A DNA stretch of 64,000 nucleotides from Brevundimonas huaxiensis. Its GTDB lineage: Bacteria; Pseudomonadota; Alphaproteobacteria; Caulobacterales; Caulobacteraceae. The notes below the pieces were generated by a model. The model was not told where the DNA came from and searched no databases. It saw only the letters and a list, made by a program, of their open reading frames with translations. The stretch covers positions 124,001 to 188,000 of the forward strand of contig NZ_JABBJE010000004.1 of NCBI RefSeq assembly GCF_014218725.1, given 5' to 3'. Positions 1 through 8,476 of this stretch are shown here, one piece after another. The position numbers and the translations under genes are program-made. The stretch's first letter is position 1; each line of letters opens with the position of its first letter.

Positions 1-126
1 CTGTCGCAACAGCTGATGGATTGAGGCTTGTTCCTGGGGGCTATCGCGCTTTGCGCTGCTTGAGCCCCGATTGGCTCACGCGATTATGAGGCGCGACAAG
101 AAAGGCCGAGGGTTAAAGACGACGGC

Positions 127-882
127 ATGAACACCAAGGGCTGGATCATCGCGGGCACGATCATGGCGGGCGCCCTCATGTCCGTCGCCTCGGCGGCCCA
201 GCCGGCGGCGGGGCGTCCGCCGCTTGGGCCGCGTCATGCGACGGCGAGCGGCCCGCCGGTGGTCGTCGAACTGTTTACCGCTCAGGGCTGCGGCGGCTGC
301 ATCGAAGCCAATGCGGCGGTGGAGAAGGCGGCGGCCCAGCCGGGCGTGATCGCCCTGACCTATGGCGTCGACTACTGGGATTACCTCGGCTGGACCGACA
401 CCTTCGCCCGGCCCGAGTTCGTTCAGCGCCAGCGCGCCTATCGCGCCGCCTTGCGCCAGCGCGGCGTCTCGACGCCCCAGGTCGTGATCGACGGCCGACG
501 TCAGGTGTCGGGGGCCCGCAGCGTCGAGCTTGAAACCGCCATCGGTCAGGAGGCGGTGCGTCAGGCCTGGCCGCCCGAGATCGAATTCCGCGAGAACGGA
601 GCCGGCGTCGGCGTCGGTTCCGGCCGCGCGCCAGTGGGCGGCGCTGAGGTGGTGGCTGTGACCTATACGCCAGGCCCTCAGGTGGTCGAGGTCCGCCAGG
701 GCGAGAACCGGGGTCAGGCCGTGCGTCACATGAACGTCGTGCGCGGCGTGACGCGCCTTGGCGAATGGCGCGGCCGACCGATGCTTTACGCTCTGCCTTC
801 CGCCCGGCCCGGCGAGGCCGTGGCGGTGCTGGTGCAAGGCAAGGCCGACAAGCGCATCCTGGGCGCCGCAGTCCGGGACTAG
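127..882 (+). CDS. DUF1223 secreted thioredoxin-like protein
   Basis: The 251-residue protein starts with a signal peptide (hydrophobic stretch about residues 7-24, then Ala-rich). The mature part opens with VVVELFTAQGCGGC, the hallmark of the DUF1223 family, which has a thioredoxin-like fold. A CXXC pair is visible at Cys55 and Cys58, and a TPQVVIDG segment at 116-123 sits where the cis-proline loop of a thioredoxin fold would be. The likely location is the periplasm or inner-membrane face, with an inferred redox role; no substrate is known for the family. The gene stands alone and converges on the phosphotransferase gene, sharing 4 bases at the stops. The 126 bases before it hold no recognisable gene apart from a possible 7-codon tail of an upstream frame ending at base 24. 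Confidence 0.85.
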   Translation: MNTKGWIIAGTIMAGALMSVASAAQPAAGRPPLGPRHATASGPPVVVELFTAQGCGGCIEANAAVEKAAAQPGVIALTYGVDYWDYLGWTDTFARPEFVQRQRAYRAALRQRGVSTPQVVIDGRRQVSGARSVELETAIGQEAVRQAWPPEIEFRENGAGVGVGSGRAPVGGAEVVAVTYTPGPQVVEVRQGENRGQAVRHMNVVRGVTRLGEWRGRPMLYALPSARPGEAVAVLVQGKADKRILGAAVRD

Positions 883-1955
883 GCGCCGGCCTTTTTCGCA
901 AATCCCCACGCCGCGTCGCTGAGCGGACCGACCTGGGCGGCCATGGTCTTGGCGTGGGCGCTGGCGGCGGTGCCGTCGCGAACCCGGCCGGCGATGCCCT
1001 GACAGATGGCGGCCAGGCGGAACAGGTTGTAGGCGTAGAGCCAGTCGAGGTTGGCGGGCCGCATTCCCGTCGCGGCGGCGTAACGTTCGACGGTCTCCTC
1101 GACGGACGGGATGCCCAGGGCCTCCAGATCGGCGCCGGCGAGGCCGTTGCGCAGCGAAGCCGGAATGGCCCAGGCGATCAGCAGATAGGAGAAGTCGGCC
1201 ATAGGATCGCCGAGGGTCGACAGCTCCCAATCCAGCACGGCGCGAACCTCTGCTCGATCCGGCGCAAGGATCATGTTGTCGAGACGAAAGTCGCCGTGGA
1301 CGATGCGGCTGGGTCCCTCGGCCGGGAGGCTTTCGGGCAGGAAGGCGATCAGCCGGTCCATCGCCGGAACTGGCTCGGTCTCAGACGCCCGATACTGTTT
1401 GGTCCAGCGGCCGACCTGACGCGCAAAATAGTTGCCGGCCTTGCCGTAGTCGCCCAGGCCGATGGCGGCCGGATCGAAGGCGTGCAGCCGAGCCAGCGTG
1501 TCCGTCTGGGCCTCATAGACGGCGCGACGCTCCGCGGGCGTCAGGCCGGGCAGTTTCAAATCCCAGAAAATCCGACCCTCGACCTTGTCCATCACATAGA
1601 AGATCGAGCCGATGACGCTTTCATCCAGGCATAGGGCATGCGGCTTGGCGACGGGGAAGCCTTGCGCGGCCAGGGCCGAGATGACCCGAAACTCGCGGTC
1701 GACGGCATGGGCGCTGGGCAGCAGGACGCCGGGCGGTTTCCGCCGCAGCACATAGGCGGCCGAGGGCGTGACCAGTTCATAGGTCGGGTTCGACTGGCCG
1801 CCCTTGAACTGGCGCACCGTCAGCGGGCCGGCGTAGCCCGAAACATGGGCGCGCATCCAGGCGTCCAGCGCCGCCTCGTCCAGGCGATAGCGTGGATCGA
1901 CCTCGCGCGTGCCGGAAAAGGCGCTCTGGGCGTCCAGCGGGGCGGCGTCGGTCAT
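879..1955 (-). CDS. phosphotransferase family protein (APH/ACAD10-like kinase)
   Basis: This 358-residue protein belongs to the aminoglycoside-phosphotransferase/choline-kinase superfamily. Visible motifs are a nucleotide-binding loop QFKGGQSNPTY (49-59), a VLRRKP strand carrying the ATP-contacting lysine (Lys73), the catalytic loop HGDFRLDN (220-227) and the metal-binding DWELSTLGDP (242-251). This form (GGQSNPT, DWELSTLGDP) matches the subgroup related to the N-terminal kinase domain of ACAD10/ACAD11, which in bacteria often sits near acyl-CoA metabolism genes and may phosphorylate hydroxyacyl substrates. The substrate here is unknown. It is not expected to be a drug-resistance enzyme. It lies 37 bases downstream of glpK on the same strand, so the two may be co-transcribed. 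Confidence 0.85.
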   Translation of the reverse strand: MTDAAPLDAQSAFSGTREVDPRYRLDEAALDAWMRAHVSGYAGPLTVRQFKGGQSNPTYELVTPSAAYVLRRKPPGVLLPSAHAVDREFRVISALAAQGFPVAKPHALCLDESVIGSIFYVMDKVEGRIFWDLKLPGLTPAERRAVYEAQTDTLARLHAFDPAAIGLGDYGKAGNYFARQVGRWTKQYRASETEPVPAMDRLIAFLPESLPAEGPSRIVHGDFRLDNMILAPDRAEVRAVLDWELSTLGDPMADFSYLLIAWAIPASLRNGLAGADLEALGIPSVEETVERYAAATGMRPANLDWLYAYNLFRLAAICQGIAGRVRDGTAASAHAKTMAAQVGPLSDAAWGFAKKAGA

Positions 1956-1992
1956 GCGGCGGTCCTTGTCGTTTCCTTGAGCCGTCCGGATC

Positions 1993-3522
1993 TCACGCCC
2001 GGTCCGGCGCGGCGATGATGGCGGCCTTCACCGCGCGACGCCAGCCGGAAAGCAGACGCTCGCGCTCATCCGCCTTCATGCGCGGTTTCCAGCAGGCGGG
2101 CGCCTCGGCCGGGCGAGCCTCCAAGTCCGGCAAAAGGCCGACGCCCAGGGCCGCCAGGCGCGCAGCGCCCAGGGCCGTCATTTCCTGGAAGGCGGGACGT
2201 TCGACCTCAACCTCGCAGATGTCGGCGACGAACTGCATGGCGAAACTGTTGGCGGTGACGCCCCCGTCCACCTTCAGCGTCTTCAGAGGCGGGGCGCCGT
2301 CCGCGGCCAGGGCGTCGAGCAGGTCGCGCGTCTGATAGGCCAGGGCCTCCAAGGCGGCGCGGACGAAATGGGCCGGACCGGAATCCCGTGTCAGCCCGAC
2401 GATGGTCCCCCTCGCTTCCGGCTCCCACCATGGCGCACCCAGACCGGTGAAGCCCGGAACCATATAGACCCCGCCGTTATCCCCGAGGGTCTGCGCCATC
2501 GCCTCCGACTGGCGCGACTCCGAGATCAGCCCGACTCCGTCCCTCAGCCACTGGATCGCCGAGCCGGCCGAGAAGATCGACCCCTCCAGCGCATAGGCGG
2601 TCTGGCCGCCGGCCTGATAGCCGAGCGTGCCCAACAGACGTCGTGTCGAGGCCACCGGCTCTATGCCGACATTGGCGACCAGAAAGGCGCCGGTGCCATA
2701 GGTGATCTTGGCGTCCCCGGCCTTGAGCGCCCCATGCCCGACAAGAGCCGCCTGCTGGTCCCCCGCCGATCCGGCGATGGGCAGAGGCCGGCCGAACAGC
2801 GCCGGATCGCTCTCGCCGATCACACCCGCGCAAGGGACGATGCCGGGCAGGGCCTCGCGCGGGATGTCGAACAAACCGCACAGATCGTCACGCCATTCGA
2901 CCGTCTTCAGATCCATCAAGGACGTGCGTGAAGCGTTGGTCGCATCGGTGGCGTGGACTTGGCCGCCGGTCAGTTTCCAGATCAGCCAGGCGTCGATCGT
3001 ACCCAGCTTGACCTCGCCGTTCGCCGCCCGCTCGCGCGATCCGGGCACAGTATCCATCAGCCAAGCGAACTTGGTCGCTGAGAAATAGGGATCGAGGATC
3101 AGGCCGGTCGCGGTCTGCACCCTCGGCTCGTGGCCCTGGGCGGTCAGGCGGGCGGTGACGTCGGCAGTGCGGCGATCCTGCCAGACGATGGCGCGATGCA
3201 GAGGCTCGCCGGTCGCCGCGTCCCAGATCACGGCCGTTTCGCGCTGATTGGTGATGCCGATGGCGGCGAAGCGGGCGACGCCGCCAACCTTGCGCACCAC
3301 CTCGCGACACGTCTGCAGCGTCGCGGCCCAGATTTCGGCGGCGTCATGTTCGACCCAGCCGGATTTGGGAAAATGCTGGGCCAGTTCGATCTGGCTGACC
3401 GCGACGGGCCTCAGGTCTCCTTTTTCTTCGCCGACCGCGCTTGGCGCGGCTTGAGGCGCGACCTCGAAGGCGATGGCGCGGGTCGAGGTCGTGCCCTGGT
3501 CGATGGCGAGGATCAGGCTCAT
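1993..3522 (-). CDS. glpK: glycerol kinase
   Basis: Glycerol kinase phosphorylates glycerol with ATP to sn-glycerol 3-phosphate in the cytoplasm. At 509 residues the length is typical. The FGGY-kinase fold is shown by the N-terminal phosphate loop DQGTTSTR (8-15), the SGWVEHD segment, the glycerol-contacting NQRET motif, AIVWQDRRT, and the C-terminal KVDGGVTANSFAMQF nucleotide-binding region. The start ATG is supported by the conserved MSLILAIDQGTT opening. No glpF, glpD or glpR lies nearby, so it is separated from a classical glp regulon. The 38-base gap to the divergent dehydratase gene must hold both promoters or parts of them. Confidence 0.95.
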   Translation of the reverse strand: MSLILAIDQGTTSTRAIAFEVAPQAAPSAVGEEKGDLRPVAVSQIELAQHFPKSGWVEHDAAEIWAATLQTCREVVRKVGGVARFAAIGITNQRETAVIWDAATGEPLHRAIVWQDRRTADVTARLTAQGHEPRVQTATGLILDPYFSATKFAWLMDTVPGSRERAANGEVKLGTIDAWLIWKLTGGQVHATDATNASRTSLMDLKTVEWRDDLCGLFDIPREALPGIVPCAGVIGESDPALFGRPLPIAGSAGDQQAALVGHGALKAGDAKITYGTGAFLVANVGIEPVASTRRLLGTLGYQAGGQTAYALEGSIFSAGSAIQWLRDGVGLISESRQSEAMAQTLGDNGGVYMVPGFTGLGAPWWEPEARGTIVGLTRDSGPAHFVRAALEALAYQTRDLLDALAADGAPPLKTLKVDGGVTANSFAMQFVADICEVEVERPAFQEMTALGAARLAALGVGLLPDLEARPAEAPACWKPRMKADERERLLSGWRRAVKAAIIAAPDRA

Positions 3523-3560
3523 GGTTCTCTCCCGGCTGCGTCTTGGGCTAAGGGGAGCAT

Positions 3561-4541
3561 ATGACGACGCACCTGCCCAGCTATGAAGGCGTCCTCGACG
3601 CCGCCCGCCAGATCGACGGGGTCGCCGTCCGTACGCCTCTGCTCGAAAGCCCGGCTCTGAACGCGGTGGTCGGCGGGCGGGTTCTGATGAAGGCGGAAAG
3701 CCTTCAGCGCGCCGGAGCCTTCAAATTTCGCGGCGCCTACAACCGCATCAGCCGACTGACAGACGAGGAGAAGGCGCGCGGCGTCGTCGCCTTCTCATCC
3801 GGAAACCATGCGCAGGGCGTCGCCGCGGCCGCCGCCATGGTCGGGACGCCGGCGATCATCGTCATGCCGTCGGATTCGCCGGGGGTGAAGGTCGAAGGCG
3901 TGTTCGGCTTCGGCGGCGAGGTGCGCTTCTACGACCGCTGGACTGAAAGCCGCGAGGCGATCGGCGCGGCCATCGCCGCCGAGCGTGGCTCGATCCTGGT
4001 TCCGCCGTTCGATGATCCCTTCATCATCGAGGGCCAGGGGACGACGGCGCTGGAAATGCTGGATCAGGCGGATGCGCCTTTCGACCAGCTGCTGTGCGGG
4101 GCGTCCGGCGGCGGGTTGATGGCCGGGATCAATCTGGTCATGGCCGAACGCAGTCCCGCGACGCAGGTGTTCGTGGTCGAGCCCGAAGCCTTCGACGACA
4201 CCGCGCGATCGCTGGCGGCCGGGGAGCGGGTCAGGCATCCACAGGGCGCGCCGTCGATCTGCGACGCCCTGATGTCGCCGATGCCGGGCGTGCTGACCTG
4301 GCCGATCAATCGACGACTGGCTGGGGCGATCACTGTCTCGGACGCGGAGGTCGCGGAAGCGATGCGGTTCGCGTTCCGCCATCTCAAGATCGTCCTCGAG
4401 CCGGGCGGCGCCGTCTCGCTCGCGGCCCTGCTTGCCGGAAAGATCGGGACGACAGGACGGACGACGGCCATCGTGCTGTCTGGCGGCAACGTCGATCCGA
4501 CGCTGTACGCCCAGATCATCGAGGGGCGCTTCGGCGGCTGA
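3561..4541 (+). CDS. PLP-dependent threonine/serine dehydratase
   Basis: This 326-residue fold-type II PLP enzyme most resembles threonine ammonia-lyase, serine racemase and L-threo-3-hydroxyaspartate ammonia-lyase. The PLP lysine is Lys55 in AFKFRGAYN, the substrate loop is SSGNHAQG (79-86), and the phosphate-binding glycine loop is GASGGG. A C-terminal serine (VLSGGNVDP) sits where the pyridine nitrogen contact is expected. There is no C-terminal ACT regulatory domain, so it is the short catabolic form and not the allosteric biosynthetic IlvA. The exact substrate cannot be fixed from sequence. It is divergent from glpK and followed after 62 bases by the MaoC gene. Confidence 0.88.
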   Translation: MTTHLPSYEGVLDAARQIDGVAVRTPLLESPALNAVVGGRVLMKAESLQRAGAFKFRGAYNRISRLTDEEKARGVVAFSSGNHAQGVAAAAAMVGTPAIIVMPSDSPGVKVEGVFGFGGEVRFYDRWTESREAIGAAIAAERGSILVPPFDDPFIIEGQGTTALEMLDQADAPFDQLLCGASGGGLMAGINLVMAERSPATQVFVVEPEAFDDTARSLAAGERVRHPQGAPSICDALMSPMPGVLTWPINRRLAGAITVSDAEVAEAMRFAFRHLKIVLEPGGAVSLAALLAGKIGTTGRTTAIVLSGGNVDPTLYAQIIEGRFGG

Positions 4542-4603
4542 AGGGCTTTCCTTCCCCGTGACGGTCGGCCAACCTCTCCTCACACGCACTGAGGAAACGC
4601 ACG

Positions 4604-5071
4604 ATGACCAAAGCCAGTGAACTACAGGCATTGATCGGACAGGAGGTCGGGGTGTCGAAATGGTTCGATGTCACTCAGGCCCGGATCGACGCCTTCGCCG
4701 ATTGCACCGAAGATCATCAGTTCATCCATGTCGATCCGGAAGCGGCCAAAGCCACGCCGTTCGGCGGAACTATCGCGCATGGCTTCCTGACCCTGAGCCT
4801 GGCTTCGGCCATGAGTTATGACGCCGTGGCCCCGCTAGAGGGCGTCCTCATGGGCGTCAACTACGGCTTCGACAAACTGCGGTTCCTCGCGCCGGTGCCG
4901 GCAGGTTCACGTGTTCGCGGCCGCTTCAGGCTGTTGTCGGCAGAAGACAAGGGCGGCGGACGCTGGTTGCTGAAGCACGAACTGACGGTCGAGATCGACG
5001 GGGCCGACAAGCCGGCGCTGATTGCCGAGTGGCTCGGGATGCAGATGGTCGATCCAAAAATCGAGCCGTGA
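4604..5071 (+). CDS. MaoC family (R)-hydratase
   Basis: This 155-residue single hot-dog-domain protein carries the MaoC/R-specific enoyl-CoA hydratase signature. DCTEDHQFIHVDPEAA (33-48) contains the catalytic Asp/His pair and is followed by FGGTIAHGFLTLSL (53-66), the hydratase-2 motif. It is close to the NodN/PhaJ-like group of small MaoC proteins and probably hydrates trans-2-enoyl-CoA. It is a soluble cytoplasmic protein. The ATG is preceded by GAGGAAA. No polyhydroxyalkanoate gene lies nearby, so the pathway remains open. Confidence 0.88.
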   Translation: MTKASELQALIGQEVGVSKWFDVTQARIDAFADCTEDHQFIHVDPEAAKATPFGGTIAHGFLTLSLASAMSYDAVAPLEGVLMGVNYGFDKLRFLAPVPAGSRVRGRFRLLSAEDKGGGRWLLKHELTVEIDGADKPALIAEWLGMQMVDPKIEP

Positions 5072-5304
5072 CGCTCGCATAGGTTATAGTGTCGCGCCGT
5101 CGTGGATTGTGACGCGCCGAAGGCTGGACGTTAACTACTCTGTGCCTTGACGCCAAATTTATCTGTATCATCAAGGCCACGGTCTCGCCTTTGCTGATCG
5201 GTGCCGTCACGTTTCCGCCTCGACCTTATACAGCAAGGCTGGTAAGACCCGCGTAGGCGGTAGACCCGCCCCCTACTATAACAGAGGCGGAGGGATACCC
5301 CCCT

Positions 5305-6468
5305 ATGCGTATGAAGACTTTCGTGCTGGCCTCCAGCGCAGCGGCCGCCCTGGCCCTGTCGGCTGGCGCTGCGTCGGCGGAACCCAATGGCTGGTACGGC
5401 GCCATCGACGCCGGCTACCACATGATCGACGATATCAACGCTGAATCGTCCACGACCGGCGCCAACTGGAACTGGGAAGTGAACGACGGCTGGGCGGCGT
5501 TTGCTCGCCTTGGCTACCGCTTCAACCCGAACTGGCGCGTTGAACTGGAAGGCGGCTATCGCTCGGGCGACATCGGCCGCGTTCGCGCCGTCACCGGCAC
5601 GCAAGGCCTGTGCAACCTGACCCCGGCGACGGGCGGCTGCTTCTCGCCCGAAGGCGACATCGAGTCCGCCACACTGATGGCCAACGTCATCTATGACTTC
5701 GGCTTCGAATATTGGGGCGTTCGTCCGTTCGTCGGCCTCGGCGCCGGTGTGAACCGCGTCGACACCAACACGATCGGCGCCCTGCGCGCCAACCGTCTGG
5801 CCACCTTCGCCGCCGACGACACCTCCACCAAGTTCGCCGCTCAGGCGATCGCCGGTCTGGCCTGGGCCATCGGCGACCGCGCCAACATCGACCTGACCTA
5901 CCGCTATCTGACGGGCGACGCCAACTTCGCCTCGACGACGGCCGGCACGGGCGTGGGCGCCACGCAGTTCGGCGAATGGGACGGCGACTACGATCAGTCG
6001 CACACCGTGACCCTGGGTCTGCGCTACAGCTTCGGTGCGGAAGACGTCCCGCCGCCGCCGCCGCCTCCGCCGCCCCCGCCCCCGCCGCCTCCTCCGCCCC
6101 CGCCGCCCCCGCCGCCGGTCGCTCAGAAGCCGGTCGCTCGCCAGTTCGTCGTCTACTTCGACTGGGATCGCTCGGACCTGACCGCGGAAGCCCGCTCGGT
6201 GGTGACGCAGGCCGCCAACTACGCCAAGTCGGGCGCACCGACGCGCGTCCTGATCGTCGGCTACACCGACACCTCGGGTTCGGCCGCCTATAACCTGGGT
6301 CTGTCCAACCGTCGTTCGCGCACCGTCGCGGACGCCCTGGTTGCTCAAGGCGTCAACGGCGGCGTGATCGCCCTCGACGGCAAGGGCGAAACCAACCTGG
6401 CCAAGCCGACCGCCGACGGTGTGCGCGAACCGCTCAACCGCCGCGCGACCATCGACATCAACTTCTAA
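5305..6468 (+). CDS. OmpA family outer-membrane protein with 23-proline linker
   Basis: This 387-residue protein has a signal peptide (cleavage likely after Ala25, ASA-EP), an eight-stranded porin-like beta-barrel (about 26-245, with many alternating aromatic strands), an uninterrupted run of 23 prolines (codons 6049-6117), and a C-terminal OmpA/MotB peptidoglycan-binding domain. The latter shows FDWDRSDLT, GYTDTSGSAAYNLGLSNRRS and NRRATIDI, including the Asp and Arg that hold diaminopimelate in this family. It should tether the outer membrane to the wall. The start has a strong GGAGGG site 10 bases upstream. The 233-base gap before it holds its promoter region, but I could not pick a convincing -35/-10 pair. 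A terminator follows. Confidence 0.93.
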   Translation: MRMKTFVLASSAAAALALSAGAASAEPNGWYGAIDAGYHMIDDINAESSTTGANWNWEVNDGWAAFARLGYRFNPNWRVELEGGYRSGDIGRVRAVTGTQGLCNLTPATGGCFSPEGDIESATLMANVIYDFGFEYWGVRPFVGLGAGVNRVDTNTIGALRANRLATFAADDTSTKFAAQAIAGLAWAIGDRANIDLTYRYLTGDANFASTTAGTGVGATQFGEWDGDYDQSHTVTLGLRYSFGAEDVPPPPPPPPPPPPPPPPPPPPPPPVAQKPVARQFVVYFDWDRSDLTAEARSVVTQAANYAKSGAPTRVLIVGYTDTSGSAAYNLGLSNRRSRTVADALVAQGVNGGVIALDGKGETNLAKPTADGVREPLNRRATIDINF

Positions 6469-6532
6469 GACTTTCAGGAGCCGATCTGGTTCGTCCGGAT
6501 CGGCTTCAACCTTCGAAGTTGTCGAAAGACAG

Positions 6533-6563
6533 AACGCCGCTTCCGACAGGAGGCGGCGTTTTT
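6533..6563 (+). terminator. intrinsic terminator of the ompA-like gene
   Basis: AACGCCGCTTCC pairs with GGAGGCGGCGTT (one G-T pair) around a 4-base loop and is followed by TTTC. It lies 65 bases past the stop of the 5305-6468 gene. A second, weaker hairpin (AGCCGATC at 6479-6486 with GATCGGCT at 6498-6505) comes just before it. Confidence 0.8.
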
Positions 6564-6605
6564 CTTTGCGCCGTCTCACCTACTGCGTGACGCGTCTACG
6601 CAGAG

Positions 6606-6634
6606 AAAAAGGGCGACGCCTCGCGACGCCGCCC
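6606..6634 (-). terminator. intrinsic terminator of the OmpA-like lipoprotein gene
   Basis: Read on the minus strand, GGGCGGCG pairs with CGTCGCCC (one wobble) around an 8-base loop and is followed by TTTTTC. It lies 26 bases past the stop of the leftward gene at 6660-7334 and stands back to back with the plus-strand terminator. Confidence 0.75.
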
Positions 6635-6659
6635 TCAAGCATTCTGATTTTGACGCCGA

Positions 6660-7334
6660 TCAGCCGGTGAACGGCCGGATCAGGATTTCGACGCGGCGGT
6701 TCTGCGCCTTGCCTTCGGCGGTGGCGTTCGAGGCCACCGGGTTACGAGAGCTGTTACCGGCGACGTAGAGGCGTTGGGCCAGAACGCCACGGCGCACCAG
6801 TTCAGAGGCGACGCTGCTGGCGCGGCGCTCCGACAGGGGCTGGTTGATCGCGTCGCCGCCTGAAGAGTCGGTATGGCCGATCACGTCCACGGTCGATTGG
6901 TCATACTGTTGCAGAACACGGGCGACATCGTCCAGCACGGGCAGGAAGCGCGGATCGATGGAGGACTGGTTCGTGGCGAAGGTCACGTCCGACGGCATCC
7001 GCAGCACAAGCAGGTCGCCCTGACGCGCCACGCCGACACCGGAACCGGACAGTTCGGCTTCCATCGCGCGTTGCTGACGATCCATATATTGACCGACCGC
7101 CGCGCCGCCCAGCGCGCCGATGCCGGCGCCAATCAGGGCGTTCTTGCGGCCCTGTTCGCCGTTCGAGGTGTTGGTCAGATAGCCGAGAACCGCGCCGCCC
7201 AACGCACCCGCGATGGCGCCGGTCCCGGTGTTGTTGCGAACCGGACCCGAACGATAGGGGTCGGTGGTGGTGCAGGCGGCGGCCCCCAACAGGGCGGCGA
7301 TGGAAACGCTGGCGACGATGAACTTGGCGCGCAT
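6660..7334 (-). CDS. OmpA family lipoprotein with glycine-zipper region
   Basis: This 224-residue protein has an N-terminal signal ending in LLGAAAC, a plausible though imperfect lipobox (Cys21). A glycine-rich zipper-like segment (GAIAGALGGAVLGYLTN and GAGIGALGGAAVGQYM, about 42-84) follows, then a C-terminal OmpA domain with GHTDSSGGDAINQPLSERRA and NRRVEILI. The overall layout matches YiaD-type outer-membrane lipoproteins that bind peptidoglycan. Its own promoter region carries a textbook EcfG-type site (7371-7395), so it is likely induced in the general stress response. It converges on the other OmpA-domain gene. Confidence 0.9.
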   Translation of the reverse strand: MRAKFIVASVSIAALLGAAACTTTDPYRSGPVRNNTGTGAIAGALGGAVLGYLTNTSNGEQGRKNALIGAGIGALGGAAVGQYMDRQQRAMEAELSGSGVGVARQGDLLVLRMPSDVTFATNQSSIDPRFLPVLDDVARVLQQYDQSTVDVIGHTDSSGGDAINQPLSERRASSVASELVRRGVLAQRLYVAGNSSRNPVASNATAEGKAQNRRVEILIRPFTG

Positions 7335-7370
7335 GGAATGGTCCCTTTCTTTTGAGCGATCTGGCGCGGA

Positions 7371-7395
7371 AACGTGCGCTTACTGTGAAGGTTCC
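7371..7395 (-). promoter_or_regulatory. EcfG (SigT-type) general stress promoter
   Basis: Read on the minus strand, GGAAC (7391-7395) is separated by exactly 16 bases from CGTT (7371-7374). This is a perfect match to the alphaproteobacterial general-stress sigma consensus GGAAC-N16/17-CGTT. It lies 37 bases upstream of the ATG of the OmpA-like lipoprotein at 7334. The match is seen directly; its use by an EcfG sigma factor is inferred from the consensus. Confidence 0.75.
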
Positions 7396-7506
7396 AATCT
7401 GTACGGCGCATGAATGCCTGCCACGTCCGCACGCGCCATGGCCCTGACAAGGCCGCCGATTAGGCGTATGGGAACCGCCGCACATCCCCAGATCGAGGAC
7501 GACGCC

Positions 7507-8472
7507 GTGAGCGTGACCCAGACGGACCACACGACCGACCGCGCCATTCAGCCGGTTTCGATGACGCAGTACGACGCCGATTTTCAGGCGTTCAGCGACG
7601 CATTGGGCGCGTCCTTCTCACGCTATGGCTTCGCTGTGGTCGCCGACCATGGGCTGGACGAGGCGCGCATCACTGCGGCCATCGACGACGCTAAGGCCTT
7701 CTTCGCCCTGCCGGAAGAGGTGAAGCGCCAATACCATCAGCCCGGTACGGGCGGCGCGCGGGGCCTGACACCGTTCGGCGTCGAGGCGGCCAAGGACGCC
7801 AAGACGGTCGATTTGAAGGAGTTCTGGCACGTCGGCCGGGAACTGCCCGAAGGCCATCCTTATCGCCGCTATATGCGCGACAACGTCTGGCCGACCGAGG
7901 TCCAGGGCTTCCAAGAGCATCTCTATGGCATGTTCGAGGACCTGGATGCGCTCGGCGCCAAGATCCTGCGCGCCATCGCCCGCTATCTGAAGCTGGGCGA
8001 CGACTTCTTCGCCGACAAGGTGGACATGGGCAACAGCGTCCTGCGCATGCTGCACTATCCGCCGGTTCCGGCCGATGCGCCTGGCGTGCGCGCCGGGGCG
8101 CATGAAGACATCAATGTCATCACCCTCCTGCTCGGCGCCGAAGAGGCTGGTCTTCAGCTGAAGGACAAGGACGGCAGCTGGCTCGACATCGCCCCGCCGC
8201 CCGGCGCCCTGGTCGTCAATATCGGCGACATGCTTCAGCGGCTGACCAACCACGTCCTGCCGTCGACGACCCACCGCGTGGTCAATCCGGCGCCTGAACG
8301 TCGCGGCTTCGCCCGCTATTCGACGCCCTTCTTCCTGCACTTCAACCCGGACTTCCCGATCGAGACCCTGCCCAGCGCCATCACGCCGGACAATCCCGAT
8401 CGCTATGCGGGCAAGACCATCCTGGCCGAGGATTATCTGACCGAACGCCTGCGCGAAATCCGCCTGCTCTAG
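7507..8472 (+). CDS. isopenicillin N synthase family 2-oxoglutarate/Fe(II) oxygenase
   Basis: This non-heme iron dioxygenase has an N-terminal DIOX_N region and a C-terminal double-stranded beta-helix. With the GTG start at 7507 (321 residues, GAGG site 8 bases upstream) the iron ligands are His199 and Asp201 (GAHEDIN) and His256 (STTHRV). The 2-oxoglutarate-binding RxS is Arg270-Ser272 (ARYSTPFF). An upstream in-frame ATG at 7414 would add 31 Arg/Pro-rich residues unlike the family and run into the stress-promoter region. The family hydroxylates or desaturates small molecules; the substrate is unknown. The gene is divergent from the lipoprotein gene and nearly abuts the convergent TadG-like gene. 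Confidence 0.85.
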   Translation: MSVTQTDHTTDRAIQPVSMTQYDADFQAFSDALGASFSRYGFAVVADHGLDEARITAAIDDAKAFFALPEEVKRQYHQPGTGGARGLTPFGVEAAKDAKTVDLKEFWHVGRELPEGHPYRRYMRDNVWPTEVQGFQEHLYGMFEDLDALGAKILRAIARYLKLGDDFFADKVDMGNSVLRMLHYPPVPADAPGVRAGAHEDINVITLLLGAEEAGLQLKDKDGSWLDIAPPPGALVVNIGDMLQRLTNHVLPSTTHRVVNPAPERRGFARYSTPFFLHFNPDFPIETLPSAITPDNPDRYAGKTILAEDYLTERLREIRLL

Positions 8473-8476
8473 GCCG

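Noticed and set aside
76..1230. Long open frame on the minus strand across the DUF1223 gene (384 codons)
   Set aside because: It is antisense to a clear signal-peptide/DUF1223 gene and to the phosphotransferase, with low-complexity Arg/His-rich sequence. High-GC codon use creates such shadows.
5147..5171. TTGACG/TATCAT promoter before the ompA-like gene
   Set aside because: The spacer is only 13 bases, too short for a housekeeping promoter.
7414..7506. Upstream ATG start for the oxygenase gene
   Set aside because: The added 31 residues are Arg/Pro-rich and unlike the family; the GTG at 7507 has a ribosome site.
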